From Acetobacterium paludosum (GTDB taxonomy: Bacteria; Bacillota; Clostridia; Eubacteriales; Eubacteriaceae), in NCBI RefSeq assembly GCF_008086595.1, contig NZ_RXYA01000005.1, forward strand, positions 168,180 through 232,179: a DNA stretch of 64,000 nt, read 5' to 3'. The position numbers and the translations under genes were made by a program. The number at the start of each line of letters is the position of its first letter. Position 1 is the first letter of the stretch. The notes beneath the pieces are model-generated. The model had not been told where the DNA came from and ran no database searches. It worked only from the letters and a program-made list of their open reading frames with translations. This document shows, piece by piece, positions 46,015 through 54,297 of the stretch.

Positions 46015-46758
46015 ATGTCTGGAATACATCAAGATAAAGTGGTTATTATCACTGGCTCCTCCCGCGGAATCGGTTATTCAATTGCAGAATACCTCAGTAA
46101 TGAAGGTGCCAAGATCGTTATTATTGGCCGGTACATCGAAACCGCACAAGCGGCGGCAGACAAACTTCCAACCGACTCCCTTGCCGTTCAATGTGATATT
46201 TCCCGTGAAGAAGATGTGAAAACAATGGTTGAAACAGTTATGGAAAAATATGGCAAGATTGATGTTCTCATTAACAATGCCGGCGTTTTCCCGGTTAAAA
46301 CCTTTAGTGCCATGACCTTAGCAGATTGGCGGTCCGTCATGACCATCGACCTCGATGGCACATTCATTGCAACCCATGCTGTTTATAAAGTTTTGGAGAA
46401 ACAGAAGCATGGCAAGATTATCAATATTGCTTCCGTCGCCGGACGAATCGGCGGCTTGGGCTTCACCCATTATTCAGCCGCCAAAGGCGGTGTCATCGCC
46501 TTTACCAAAGCTCTGGCAAGAGAAGCTGCCCGACTTAATATCCAGGTAAATGCCATTGCTCCGGGAATCGTCGAAACGGACATGGCTAAATCGAATTTTC
46601 CCCAATATGCTTTAACTGAAGCGACCAAAAACACCCCTGCCGGTCGATTGGGAACTGAAGCAGATTTGTTCGGCATCATCTCCTTCCTTTGCTCACCAGG
46701 CAGCGACTATATTATTGGTCAGACCATCTCCGTTGACGGTGGTTACACCATGATTTAG
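46015..46758 (+). CDS. SDR-family oxidoreductase (FabG-like)
   Basis: A 247-residue classical short-chain dehydrogenase. The cofactor loop is TGSSRGIGYS, NNAG is present, and the catalytic triad appears as S-Y-x3-K in the region VAGRIG...YSAAKGG. It probably uses NAD(P)H to interconvert a ketone and an alcohol. It lies 4 bases after the lipoyl protein; the substrate may be bound to a carrier. Confidence 0.88.
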   Translation: MSGIHQDKVVIITGSSRGIGYSIAEYLSNEGAKIVIIGRYIETAQAAADKLPTDSLAVQCDISREEDVKTMVETVMEKYGKIDVLINNAGVFPVKTFSAMTLADWRSVMTIDLDGTFIATHAVYKVLEKQKHGKIINIASVAGRIGGLGFTHYSAAKGGVIAFTKALAREAARLNIQVNAIAPGIVETDMAKSNFPQYALTEATKNTPAGRLGTEADLFGIISFLCSPGSDYIIGQTISVDGGYTMI

Positions 46759-46818
46759 CCAAAGCTCGAATTGCAACAAATTGCTCGATCACCAGTATCT
46801 TTATAAGGAGAGGCTTCG

Positions 46819-48675
46819 ATGAATATTCAAGACGCTTTTATTCAACTAAAGACCAGTAATGAAACCATCACCTATCTTGAAGCAGACGGTCGGGAATTAA
46901 CCGAAACCTATGCCGTTCTTTTTGAAAATGCTCTGAAAGTGCTTGGCGGATATCAGGCTCAAGGGCTTAAAAAGGGAGATCTTCTGGTCTTCCAGCTAAA
47001 AAGTATTCGAGCACAAATTACATCGTTTTGGGCTGGTATTCTGGGCGGTATGGTTCCCTCCATTCTGCCCATTGCCCAGGACGAAAAATCCAGGCAAGCT
47101 CTTCATCGTATCCTGGAATCTTTAGAATCGCCGTTTCTGGTCACCGACTTGGAGGGAATCACGACTCTCTTTGAGAATACGATGCATATGTACCGGGCCT
47201 TGATCGAATCCCCCCCCGGGGTTATCACTTCAGTTAAGGATAATGACCCCGGTATGATACAATTGACTTCCGGTACTTCATCCAATCCGAAAGGTGCCGT
47301 ACTGACCTATAAAAATCTTTACGAAGGCGGAATTGCAAGCAGTATTATCGTCCGCGAAAACATTCCGGAGCGTTATTTAAGCTGGCTTCCGCTTTCCCAT
47401 TGCTTTGGTTTTGTCGGCTATCACCTGGTTCCCATCGTCAATAATTTCCCGCAGTACCTAATGAGTCCCATCCAGTTTGTTCAAAACCCAAACCTCTGGC
47501 TGGAAAAGCTTTCCGATTTTTCCGCCACGGTTACCGGCGCTGCACTTTTTGGAATTGAGCACTTATTAAAAGTCGGGATAAAAACGAATACGGCTGTTGA
47601 TCTATCCGCTGTTTATATCTGTTTTTGCGGTGGTGAAGATGTCAATCCCCTTTCTCTCACAACCTTTGAATCCCAGGCTGCCCCGTTGGGATGGACAAAG
47701 AATACCTTAAAGCCCGCTTACGGACTCAGCGAAACAACCATGGGTGTTGCCTATACCCCTTATGGCGCTGAATTTCGAGTGGATCATTTTCTGGGCAACG
47801 GGATTGCCATTGGCGAAAAACTATTCTTCTGTGATCCCGATGAGGATACCATCAACCGAGTTGCGGTCGGCATTTTAGATGCATGCAATGAGGTCGTCAT
47901 CAAGGATCTTTCGGAAAATATCCTTGATGATGAATATCTCGGACTTATTCATATCCGGGGAACCAATGTCATGAAAGGTTATTATGCCAAAAACAATGAA
48001 GGGCTCGCTTCAATCGATGCTGAAGGCTGGTTTAATACCGGTGATCTGGGATTCTTCCGGAATGGCTGGCTGACGGTTTTCGGCCGCTACAAAGATATCA
48101 TCATCGTCAACGGTGAAAATTATCTAGTTTCCGACCTCGAAAAGACCGGAAAACAGACGCTGTCTGAAGACATCAATCTTATCCTGATTCAAGGAAAGGA
48201 TAAGGATAATCAATCGAATTGCCTGATTCTTTTTAGTGATGCCATGAATCCAGATGCTCTGGTCTCAGCCAGTCGGTCCATAGCGACTTCCTGGAATATT
48301 CCCATTCAGTGGGGAGTCCTTATTGATACTATTCCTCAAACCCCATCCGGCAAGATCGATCGCCTTTCCTTGTCAGTCGGATGGGAAAACGGTGAGTATC
48401 AGGAACGATCCATTCCTCTGATGCCGCCATCAACCACCACATTAGAAGGAGACTATCGAGAAATGGCAGAATATTGGTCGAGAATATTAAAAGTACCGCT
48501 TTCAAATATTTCCCCAGACAGTCATTTTGTCTTTGATCTCGGCGGGGATTCTTTAGGGCTGATTGATTTGGTTAGCCAGTTAGAAAGGATCGATGGAAAA
48601 ACAATTAATCCGGAACTCCTACGCAGTCACTTAACCCTAAAAGAAATGACAGATTATATTCAATCAATCAGTTAG
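46819..48675 (+). CDS. Adenylating enzyme with phosphopantetheine carrier domain
   Basis: A 618-residue protein. Residues about 1-500 are an AMP-binding acyl-adenylating enzyme with TSGTSSNPKG, YGLSETTMG, the NTGDLGF/GRYKDIIIVNGENY region and the late lysine in TPSGKIDRLSL. Residues about 540-618 are a carrier domain with the pantetheine serine in DLGGDSLGLIDL. It should activate a carboxylic acid and load it onto its own carrier. It is 61 bases after the SDR gene. Confidence 0.88.
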   Translation: MNIQDAFIQLKTSNETITYLEADGRELTETYAVLFENALKVLGGYQAQGLKKGDLLVFQLKSIRAQITSFWAGILGGMVPSILPIAQDEKSRQALHRILESLESPFLVTDLEGITTLFENTMHMYRALIESPPGVITSVKDNDPGMIQLTSGTSSNPKGAVLTYKNLYEGGIASSIIVRENIPERYLSWLPLSHCFGFVGYHLVPIVNNFPQYLMSPIQFVQNPNLWLEKLSDFSATVTGAALFGIEHLLKVGIKTNTAVDLSAVYICFCGGEDVNPLSLTTFESQAAPLGWTKNTLKPAYGLSETTMGVAYTPYGAEFRVDHFLGNGIAIGEKLFFCDPDEDTINRVAVGILDACNEVVIKDLSENILDDEYLGLIHIRGTNVMKGYYAKNNEGLASIDAEGWFNTGDLGFFRNGWLTVFGRYKDIIIVNGENYLVSDLEKTGKQTLSEDINLILIQGKDKDNQSNCLILFSDAMNPDALVSASRSIATSWNIPIQWGVLIDTIPQTPSGKIDRLSLSVGWENGEYQERSIPLMPPSTTTLEGDYREMAEYWSRILKVPLSNISPDSHFVFDLGGDSLGLIDLVSQLERIDGKTINPELLRSHLTLKEMTDYIQSIS

Positions 48676-48735
48676 TATTTAAAATTTTTGTGATTAAAAT
48701 ATTGAGCTGAATCAACAGCAGTTATGGAGATAATT

Positions 48736-49485
48736 ATGAATGTAGATCAATTAACGAAATTATTGGAAGATGTTAAAAACCAGGATTGCGATATAAACAC
48801 CGCACTCGAATTGCTTAAGACGCTCCCTTATGAAGATTTATCCTATGCCAAAGTCGATCATCACCGGGAACTTAGGAATGGCTATCCTGAAGTAATTTAC
48901 AGTCCGGGAAAGACCCTGGATCAGATCAAAGGGATTGTCGAAAATATGCTGAAACGCTCCACCGGAAATATCCTCGCTTCAAGAGCGGATCGTGATGTTT
49001 TCGATGCTATAAAATCCGTCACTTCTGATGCCATCTATTATGAAGAAGCCCGCTCTGTTGTCGTCAAGCGTGAGGAATACAAAACGACTGAAGGATACAT
49101 TCTCGTTGTCACTGCTGGTACAGCTGATATTCCCGTTGCCGAAGAAGCCGCCATCACCGCTACCGTTATGGGAAATCAGGTTAAACGCCTTTATGATGTG
49201 GGTGTTGCCGGTATCCATCGGCTTTTAGATAATGTCTCCATTATAAATCATGCCAAAACAATTATTGTCGTTGCCGGAATGGAAGGTGCTTTGGCGTCCG
49301 TTGTCGGCGGACTCTGTGACAAACCGATTGTCGCTGTTCCCACCAGTATCGGTTACGGTGCCAACTTCGGCGGTATCGCAGCATTGCTGGGAATGCTGAC
49401 CTCCTGCGCCAGCGGTATTGGCGTGGTTAATATTGATAATGGTTTCGGTGCCGCCTGTATGGCATCAAAGATCAATAAGTTATAA
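48736..49485 (+). CDS. larB: NPN cofactor biosynthesis protein LarB
   Basis: A 249-residue LarB with a PurE-like fold, which carboxylates and hydrolyses nicotinic acid adenine dinucleotide to start NPN cofactor synthesis. The segment TAGTADIPVAEEAAITATVMG and GLCDKPIVAVPTSIGYGANFGG are characteristic. I chose ATG 48736, with GGAG 6 bases upstream; the in-frame ATG at 48724 includes that site. It is followed by larC. Confidence 0.92.
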   Translation: MNVDQLTKLLEDVKNQDCDINTALELLKTLPYEDLSYAKVDHHRELRNGYPEVIYSPGKTLDQIKGIVENMLKRSTGNILASRADRDVFDAIKSVTSDAIYYEEARSVVVKREEYKTTEGYILVVTAGTADIPVAEEAAITATVMGNQVKRLYDVGVAGIHRLLDNVSIINHAKTIIVVAGMEGALASVVGGLCDKPIVAVPTSIGYGANFGGIAALLGMLTSCASGIGVVNIDNGFGAACMASKINKL

Positions 49486-49528
49486 TTGTTTGCATCAGGG
49501 CGCGGCCCAATAAAGGAGAGTTTGTCCA

Positions 49529-50680
49529 ATGAAGGTTTTATATTTTGATTGTTTTTCCGGCATCAGTGGTGATATGGTTTTAGGCGCTTTCATTGACTTG
49601 GGAATCGACCCGGTTTTCTTGGAAAGCGAACTAAAGAAGCTTAATATCGACGGCTTTAAAATCGCCGCCGAAGCCACCATGAAGAAGGGTATTTCAGGCA
49701 CACGCTGTCATGTTGTTTTAAATGAAGATGGTCATCATCACCGCCATTTTGAAGATATCAAACGCATCATTTCAAATTCATCCCTTTCAGATGACGTAAA
49801 AAAAACCGCCCTGGCAATTTTCAGGCGGGTTGCTGTTGCCGAGGCAAAAGTACACAATGTTCCTGTGGAACAGGTTCATTTTCATGAAGTCGGTGCCCTT
49901 GATTCCATTATCGACATCGTGGGCGCCGCTATTTGCTTCCACGCGCTAAAACCGGATATCATCTATGGTTCAAAAATAAATGTCGGCTGCGGATGGGTGC
50001 GATGCGCTCATGGACTTCTACCGGTACCCGCTCCGGCCACCACCGAAATTCTCTGTGATGCAAACTTTGAAATTTACTCTAAATGCATCGACGGTGAATC
50101 CGCGACGCCAACCGGTGTTGCCATTTTGGCTGAACTGGGAACCTATACTCCCACTACCCCCAGTTTTATTCCAGAAAAAACCGGTTACGGATTTGGCGGA
50201 AAAGATTTTGGTGTTTTAAATGCCTTACGCATTATTCAAGGCCGAAAAAGCGAACCAAACCAAATTATGGTGGTAGAAACCAATGTCGATGACATGACGG
50301 GGGAAATGGCTGGATATGTACTTGAAAGACTACTTAAAAACGGAGCATTGGATGCTTTCTACACCCCGGTTTACATGAAGAAAAGCCGTCCCGGTATTCA
50401 TCTGACGGTATTATGCGAAGAATCAAAGCTTTCCAGCATTGAAGACACCATTCTCCGGGAAACCTCAACCCTTGGTCTTCGCAAATATCCGGTGGAACGC
50501 ATCTGCATGCATCGCTATTTCAAGAACATCAGCACCCCTTTAGGCGAGGTTACAATGAAAATAGCTGAACATGGCGACATTCACCGTGAAACGCCTGAAT
50601 ATGAGGACGTAAAGAAAATTGCTCAGGAATCCGGCAAATCTCTTTGGGAAGTAATGGAAATGGTGGAAAAATATAAATAA
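49529..50680 (+). CDS. larC: NPN cofactor nickel insertion protein LarC
   Basis: A 383-residue LarC, the CTP-dependent cyclometallase that inserts nickel into the pincer nucleotide. The N-terminus MKVLYFDCFSGISGDMVLGAF is a hallmark. Histidine-rich DGHHHRHFE likely binds nickel, and VETNVDDMTGE marks the second domain. It is one unbroken frame, unlike the frameshifted Lactobacillus gene. LarE is not seen in the window. It ends the cluster before a bidirectional terminator. Confidence 0.93.
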   Translation: MKVLYFDCFSGISGDMVLGAFIDLGIDPVFLESELKKLNIDGFKIAAEATMKKGISGTRCHVVLNEDGHHHRHFEDIKRIISNSSLSDDVKKTALAIFRRVAVAEAKVHNVPVEQVHFHEVGALDSIIDIVGAAICFHALKPDIIYGSKINVGCGWVRCAHGLLPVPAPATTEILCDANFEIYSKCIDGESATPTGVAILAELGTYTPTTPSFIPEKTGYGFGGKDFGVLNALRIIQGRKSEPNQIMVVETNVDDMTGEMAGYVLERLLKNGALDAFYTPVYMKKSRPGIHLTVLCEESKLSSIEDTILRETSTLGLRKYPVERICMHRYFKNISTPLGEVTMKIAEHGDIHRETPEYEDVKKIAQESGKSLWEVMEMVEKYK

Positions 50681-50695
50681 CTGATTGACTCTAAC

Positions 50696-50727
50696 AAAAA
50701 TGGACCTCAAATTGAGGTCCATTTTTT
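50696..50727. terminator. Bidirectional terminator between larC and the histidine kinase
   Basis: AAAAATGGACCTCAA pairs with its complement across ATT and is followed by six T on the plus strand; on the minus strand five T follow. It serves both convergent transcripts. Confidence 0.88.
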
Positions 50728-50783
50728 GTTTGCCTTGATGCAAACAATATACTTTCCATTTTATATCGAACGACATCAAACAA

Positions 50784-51995
50784 TTACAAAGAAACAATAA
50801 ATTTTACTCCATTATTAGCACTCTCAGTCCATATTTTTCCTTTATGTTCCGCAACGATGGATTTGGCAATAGCCAGACCAAGGCCGTAGCCGCCCGTCTG
50901 TTTTGATCGGGATTCATCACTTCGATAAAATCGTTCAAATATTTTTTCTTTCTCGTCTTCCGATATTCCCTGACCGGTGTTGAATACCTCCATACGAATT
51001 CTATTGGCATGTTTTTTTACGGAAATCTTCACTAGACCCCCCTCATCGGCATGCTTAATCGCATTGTCAATCAATATGGCAATGACCTGTTTTATTTTTT
51101 CAGCTTCTCCAATGTACATAATTCCTTCATCAATATTTAACTGATAGTCATTACCTGCTTCAAAGGCAGTGCTTTCAAAAGTCAGTGCCATGCTTAAAAC
51201 GGCTTTACTTAAATTAAATTCAGCAAAAACGCCCTTGTTTTTCGTAACATCCAGTCTTGCAAGTGTCAGGAGATCATTTACCAATGTATTCATGCGGATC
51301 GATTCGGATTGAATATAGGAGAGATATCTATTTTCACCAACCTCATTTTCAAGAACATCAGCATTCACACTGATTACCGAAAGAGGTGTTTTGAGCTCAT
51401 GACTGGCATCAGAAATAAATCGTTTCTGCTTTTCAAAAGCTTCTCCGACCGGCTTGATCATAATGTCTACCAGAAACAGCGAGATAAAGAAAAAAACCAA
51501 TAGGCTGAGACTGCCAATTGTGACGGAAGTAATTAACAACCGCTCCGTCATCCCATTAGAAATCCGCTGATCCAGAAAACCGATGATTTTCCCATAGCTT
51601 TTTCCCATGACCAAATAGCGATAGCCGTTCACTGATCCCGTTTTTTCGCGGCTTTCCAAAACATTCCCCACAAGATCCGACATTTCTTCCGACAATGTTG
51701 AAAGGTCGGTACTTCCATTTAGTTCGAACACACTGGCATTACTGTCAATTTTGACAGTAAATGTTTTTTGGGTTTCATCCTGATTGGGTGGTTGCGGGTT
51801 CGCTGAACCTGGCGTAATCGGAATATCTTTTGACATGACGCCATCATTTTCAACCAGTGATCTAAGTAACCCCATGTTTTGCATATCGTTTGATTTATAG
51901 TTGACATAATTAATGGAACCAATAATCAATATGAAAACAACCGCCAATATGCCCATCATCGTGGCGACGAATTTAAATTTAAGCTTTTTTATCAT
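50784..51995 (-). CDS. Sensor histidine kinase
   Basis: A 403-residue membrane sensor kinase. Membrane spans near 9-30 and 158-178 bracket an extracellular domain of about 125 residues. The phosphoacceptor is H199 in DASHELKTPLSV, followed by N, G1 (NTGQGISEDE) and G2 (GGYGLGLAIAK) boxes of the ATPase. It follows the response regulator gene by 7 bases. The signal is not evident. Confidence 0.92.
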   Translation of the reverse strand: MIKKLKFKFVATMMGILAVVFILIIGSINYVNYKSNDMQNMGLLRSLVENDGVMSKDIPITPGSANPQPPNQDETQKTFTVKIDSNASVFELNGSTDLSTLSEEMSDLVGNVLESREKTGSVNGYRYLVMGKSYGKIIGFLDQRISNGMTERLLITSVTIGSLSLLVFFFISLFLVDIMIKPVGEAFEKQKRFISDASHELKTPLSVISVNADVLENEVGENRYLSYIQSESIRMNTLVNDLLTLARLDVTKNKGVFAEFNLSKAVLSMALTFESTAFEAGNDYQLNIDEGIMYIGEAEKIKQVIAILIDNAIKHADEGGLVKISVKKHANRIRMEVFNTGQGISEDEKEKIFERFYRSDESRSKQTGGYGLGLAIAKSIVAEHKGKIWTESANNGVKFIVSL

Positions 51996-52002
51996 ATCAT
52001 TT

Positions 52003-52674
52003 CTACACCATTTCCAAATAGTATCCGATTCCCCTATTTACTTTTATTTGAACCATAGAATCAACAAAATTAATTTTTTTTCGAACAAAGGAAATATAGA
52101 CCTCAACATTGTTGTATTCTGATTCGGTATCAAAACCCCAGACTTTTTCGGTTAACCGTTCTTTTGTGACAATTTGGTTTGTATTAAACATCAAGGTTTC
52201 AATTAACAGGAACTCTTTTAAGCCCAATTTCACAGAAGCACCACCGCAGTAAAGTTCTCGGGTCTTTCTTTTTAAAATCAAATCTCCAAAAGATCGGTCA
52301 TCCTCAGTAATTTCCCCTTTTCGTCTCGTCATGGCACGGACCCTCGCCAATAGTTCGCCTGTTTGAAAAGGTTTTGTGAGATAATCATCTGCGCCGCTGT
52401 CAAGCCCTTCAATTTTATCCTCCAGCTCGGCCTTCGCGGTAAGCATTAAAACCGGAGTTTCCAGCTTGGATGTTCGCAGCTCTTTTAAAACTTCTATTCC
52501 ATTTTTCTTCGGCAGCATAATATCCAGAATGATCAGGTCATAAATACCCGTAAGGGCATTATCCAAACCACTGACCCCGTCCATCACCGCATCGACCGAA
52601 TAATTTTCTTTTATAAATATCGCTTTAAGTGCCTCCACCAATCCACTTTCATCTTCAACCAGTAATATTTTCAT
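52003..52674 (-). CDS. OmpR/PhoB-family response regulator
   Basis: A 223-residue regulator with a receiver domain (1-115; phosphoacceptor D51 in LIILDIMLPKKNG, K101 in DYLTKPF) and an OmpR-type winged helix (about 130-223). It pairs with the downstream kinase. It diverges from the VTC operon, whose upstream region carries 11-bp-spaced direct repeats suited to this family. Confidence 0.93.
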   Translation of the reverse strand: MKILLVEDESGLVEALKAIFIKENYSVDAVMDGVSGLDNALTGIYDLIILDIMLPKKNGIEVLKELRTSKLETPVLMLTAKAELEDKIEGLDSGADDYLTKPFQTGELLARVRAMTRRKGEITEDDRSFGDLILKRKTRELYCGGASVKLGLKEFLLIETLMFNTNQIVTKERLTEKVWGFDTESEYNNVEVYISFVRKKINFVDSMVQIKVNRGIGYYLEMV

Positions 52675-52813
52675 ATTGAAAGCACCTCCTCTGCATTATT
52701 ATCCTTTATTCCGAACTTTACAATCTCAAACCAACATTATTTCACCATTGCTTATTTTTAATTGTATCATTTTAAATTGAATGAATCTTGAAATTTATCT
52801 TAAATTATTTAGT

Positions 52814-52879
52814 TTCAACATATTTTCAAGGTTGCTAAACTATTATGGCTATGTAAAGAGCATGTTAAATATATGTTAA
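52814..52879. promoter_or_regulatory. Two 11-bp-spaced direct repeats upstream of the VTC gene
   Basis: TTTCAA-N5-TTTCAA (52814-52830) and TGTTAA-N5-TGTTAA (52863-52879; read on the minus strand as TTAACA-N5-TTAACA, like PhoP boxes). A possible -10 TATTAT is at 52842-52847, putting the first repeat over the -35 position. Binding by the adjacent response regulator is inference. Confidence 0.45.
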
Positions 52880-52898
52880 GAACTTAGGAGGTGAAAAC

Positions 52899-53573
52899 TT
52901 GAAATTCAGACATGAACATAAACATTACATCAATTATATGGATTATGTTGTGCTGCGAAGCAAGCTCAAAGCCATTATGAAACAAGACGACCATACCGAC
53001 ACAGATGGCGCCTATCAGATTCGCAGCTTGTATTTTGATAATTTCAGAGATACTGTCTTAAATGAAAAAATTGATGGCATCAATCATCGGGAAAAATTTA
53101 GAATACGATGTTACAACAATGATTTTTCATTTGTTAATCTTGAAAAAAAGACCAAGATCAACTCACTCTGTTCAAAGATCTTGGCCCCCATTACACAAGA
53201 AGAGGCTGAATCAATTCTTGACTGCAATACGGAATGGATGGCTGAAAGCAATTATCCCTTAATTGTCGAACTGTACACGAAGATGAAATCGCAGGGACTC
53301 AGACCCAAATCTATTGTTGACTATAGCCGCGAGGCCTATGTCTTTAAGACGGGAAATGTTCGCGTCACGATCGATCGAAATATTCGAACCGGACTTCTCA
53401 GTACTGCTATGTTCAACCCTAATCTGCCAATGATTACCGCCGGAGATTCTCAGATCTTACTGGAGGTGAAATATGATAATTTTTTGCCGGAAATCATTTC
53501 AAACATTGTTCAATTGGAAAGCAGACGCCAAACTGCTTTTTCAAAATATGCAGCCAGTAGAATATACGGCTAA
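52899..53573 (+). CDS. VTC-domain protein (polyphosphate polymerase-like)
   Basis: A 224-residue VTC-type tunnel-fold protein of the CYTH/TTM superfamily, related to the eukaryotic polyphosphate polymerase VTC4. It has the start KFRHEHKHYINYMDY, the basic RSLYFDN segment, REKFRIRCYNND and EKKTK. The start is TTG with AGGAGGTG upstream. It may synthesise polyphosphate from ATP or bind a triphosphate. It forms a conserved trio with DUF4956 and CotH proteins. Confidence 0.85.
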   Translation: MKFRHEHKHYINYMDYVVLRSKLKAIMKQDDHTDTDGAYQIRSLYFDNFRDTVLNEKIDGINHREKFRIRCYNNDFSFVNLEKKTKINSLCSKILAPITQEEAESILDCNTEWMAESNYPLIVELYTKMKSQGLRPKSIVDYSREAYVFKTGNVRVTIDRNIRTGLLSTAMFNPNLPMITAGDSQILLEVKYDNFLPEIISNIVQLESRRQTAFSKYAASRIYG

Positions 53574-53611
53574 GTGTAATAAAAAAATAAAAAAACAGGA
53601 GAAATTCAAGA

Positions 53612-54283
53612 ATGAATATAAGTGATCTTTTAAAATCAAATTTTTTAGAAAATGTAACTTCCGTATCAGTTATTGATATGATCATCGCAATGGTACTTGC
53701 TTTTGGAATCGGCGTTTTTATCTACCTTGTCTATAAAAAAACCTATAAAGGTGTTATGTACTCATCTGGTTTTGGGATTACCCTTATTGCTTTAACGATG
53801 ATTGCCACCTTTGTTATCCTCGCAGTCACAAGTAATGTGGTGCTCTCCCTGGGAATGGTTGGTGCACTTTCAATTGTTCGCTTCAGAACAGCCATCAAAG
53901 AACCCCTTGATATTGCTTTTTTATTCTGGTCCATTGCCTCCGGCATCGTCATTGCTGCCGGAATGATTCCACTTGCGGTCTTCGGCAGTGTGATGATTGG
54001 GCTCATTCTTCTTATCTTTGTTAATAAAAAACCCACGGATATGCCTTATATCATTGTCGTGAATTGCAATAACCGAGAAGCTGAAGCCAAGGTGAAAAGC
54101 TTTATTGATGCAAATGTCACCAAAAGTATTATTAAAAATAAAACTGTTTCCAAAGAAGGCATTGAACTGAACATCGAAGTTCGTCTTAAAGATGATAACA
54201 CCGACTTTATTAATAATGTTGTCGACTTAGAAGATGTCAATCATGCCGTACTTGTCAGCTACAATGGCGAATTTATGAATTGA
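53612..54283 (+). CDS. DUF4956 membrane protein
   Basis: A 223-residue protein with three to four N-terminal membrane helices (about 15-140), including SLGMVGALSIVRFRTAIKEPLDIAF, and a cytoplasmic C-terminal domain. It matches DUF4956, usually found with VTC-domain and CotH genes. It probably forms the membrane part of that complex. The ATG follows AGGAGA. Confidence 0.82.
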   Translation: MNISDLLKSNFLENVTSVSVIDMIIAMVLAFGIGVFIYLVYKKTYKGVMYSSGFGITLIALTMIATFVILAVTSNVVLSLGMVGALSIVRFRTAIKEPLDIAFLFWSIASGIVIAAGMIPLAVFGSVMIGLILLIFVNKKPTDMPYIIVVNCNNREAEAKVKSFIDANVTKSIIKNKTVSKEGIELNIEVRLKDDNTDFINNVVDLEDVNHAVLVSYNGEFMN

Positions 54284-54297
54284 AAGAGGTGACACAA

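Noticed and set aside
49529..50680. Programmed frameshift in larC
   Set aside because: The gene is one uninterrupted 383-codon frame, so no frameshift is needed here.
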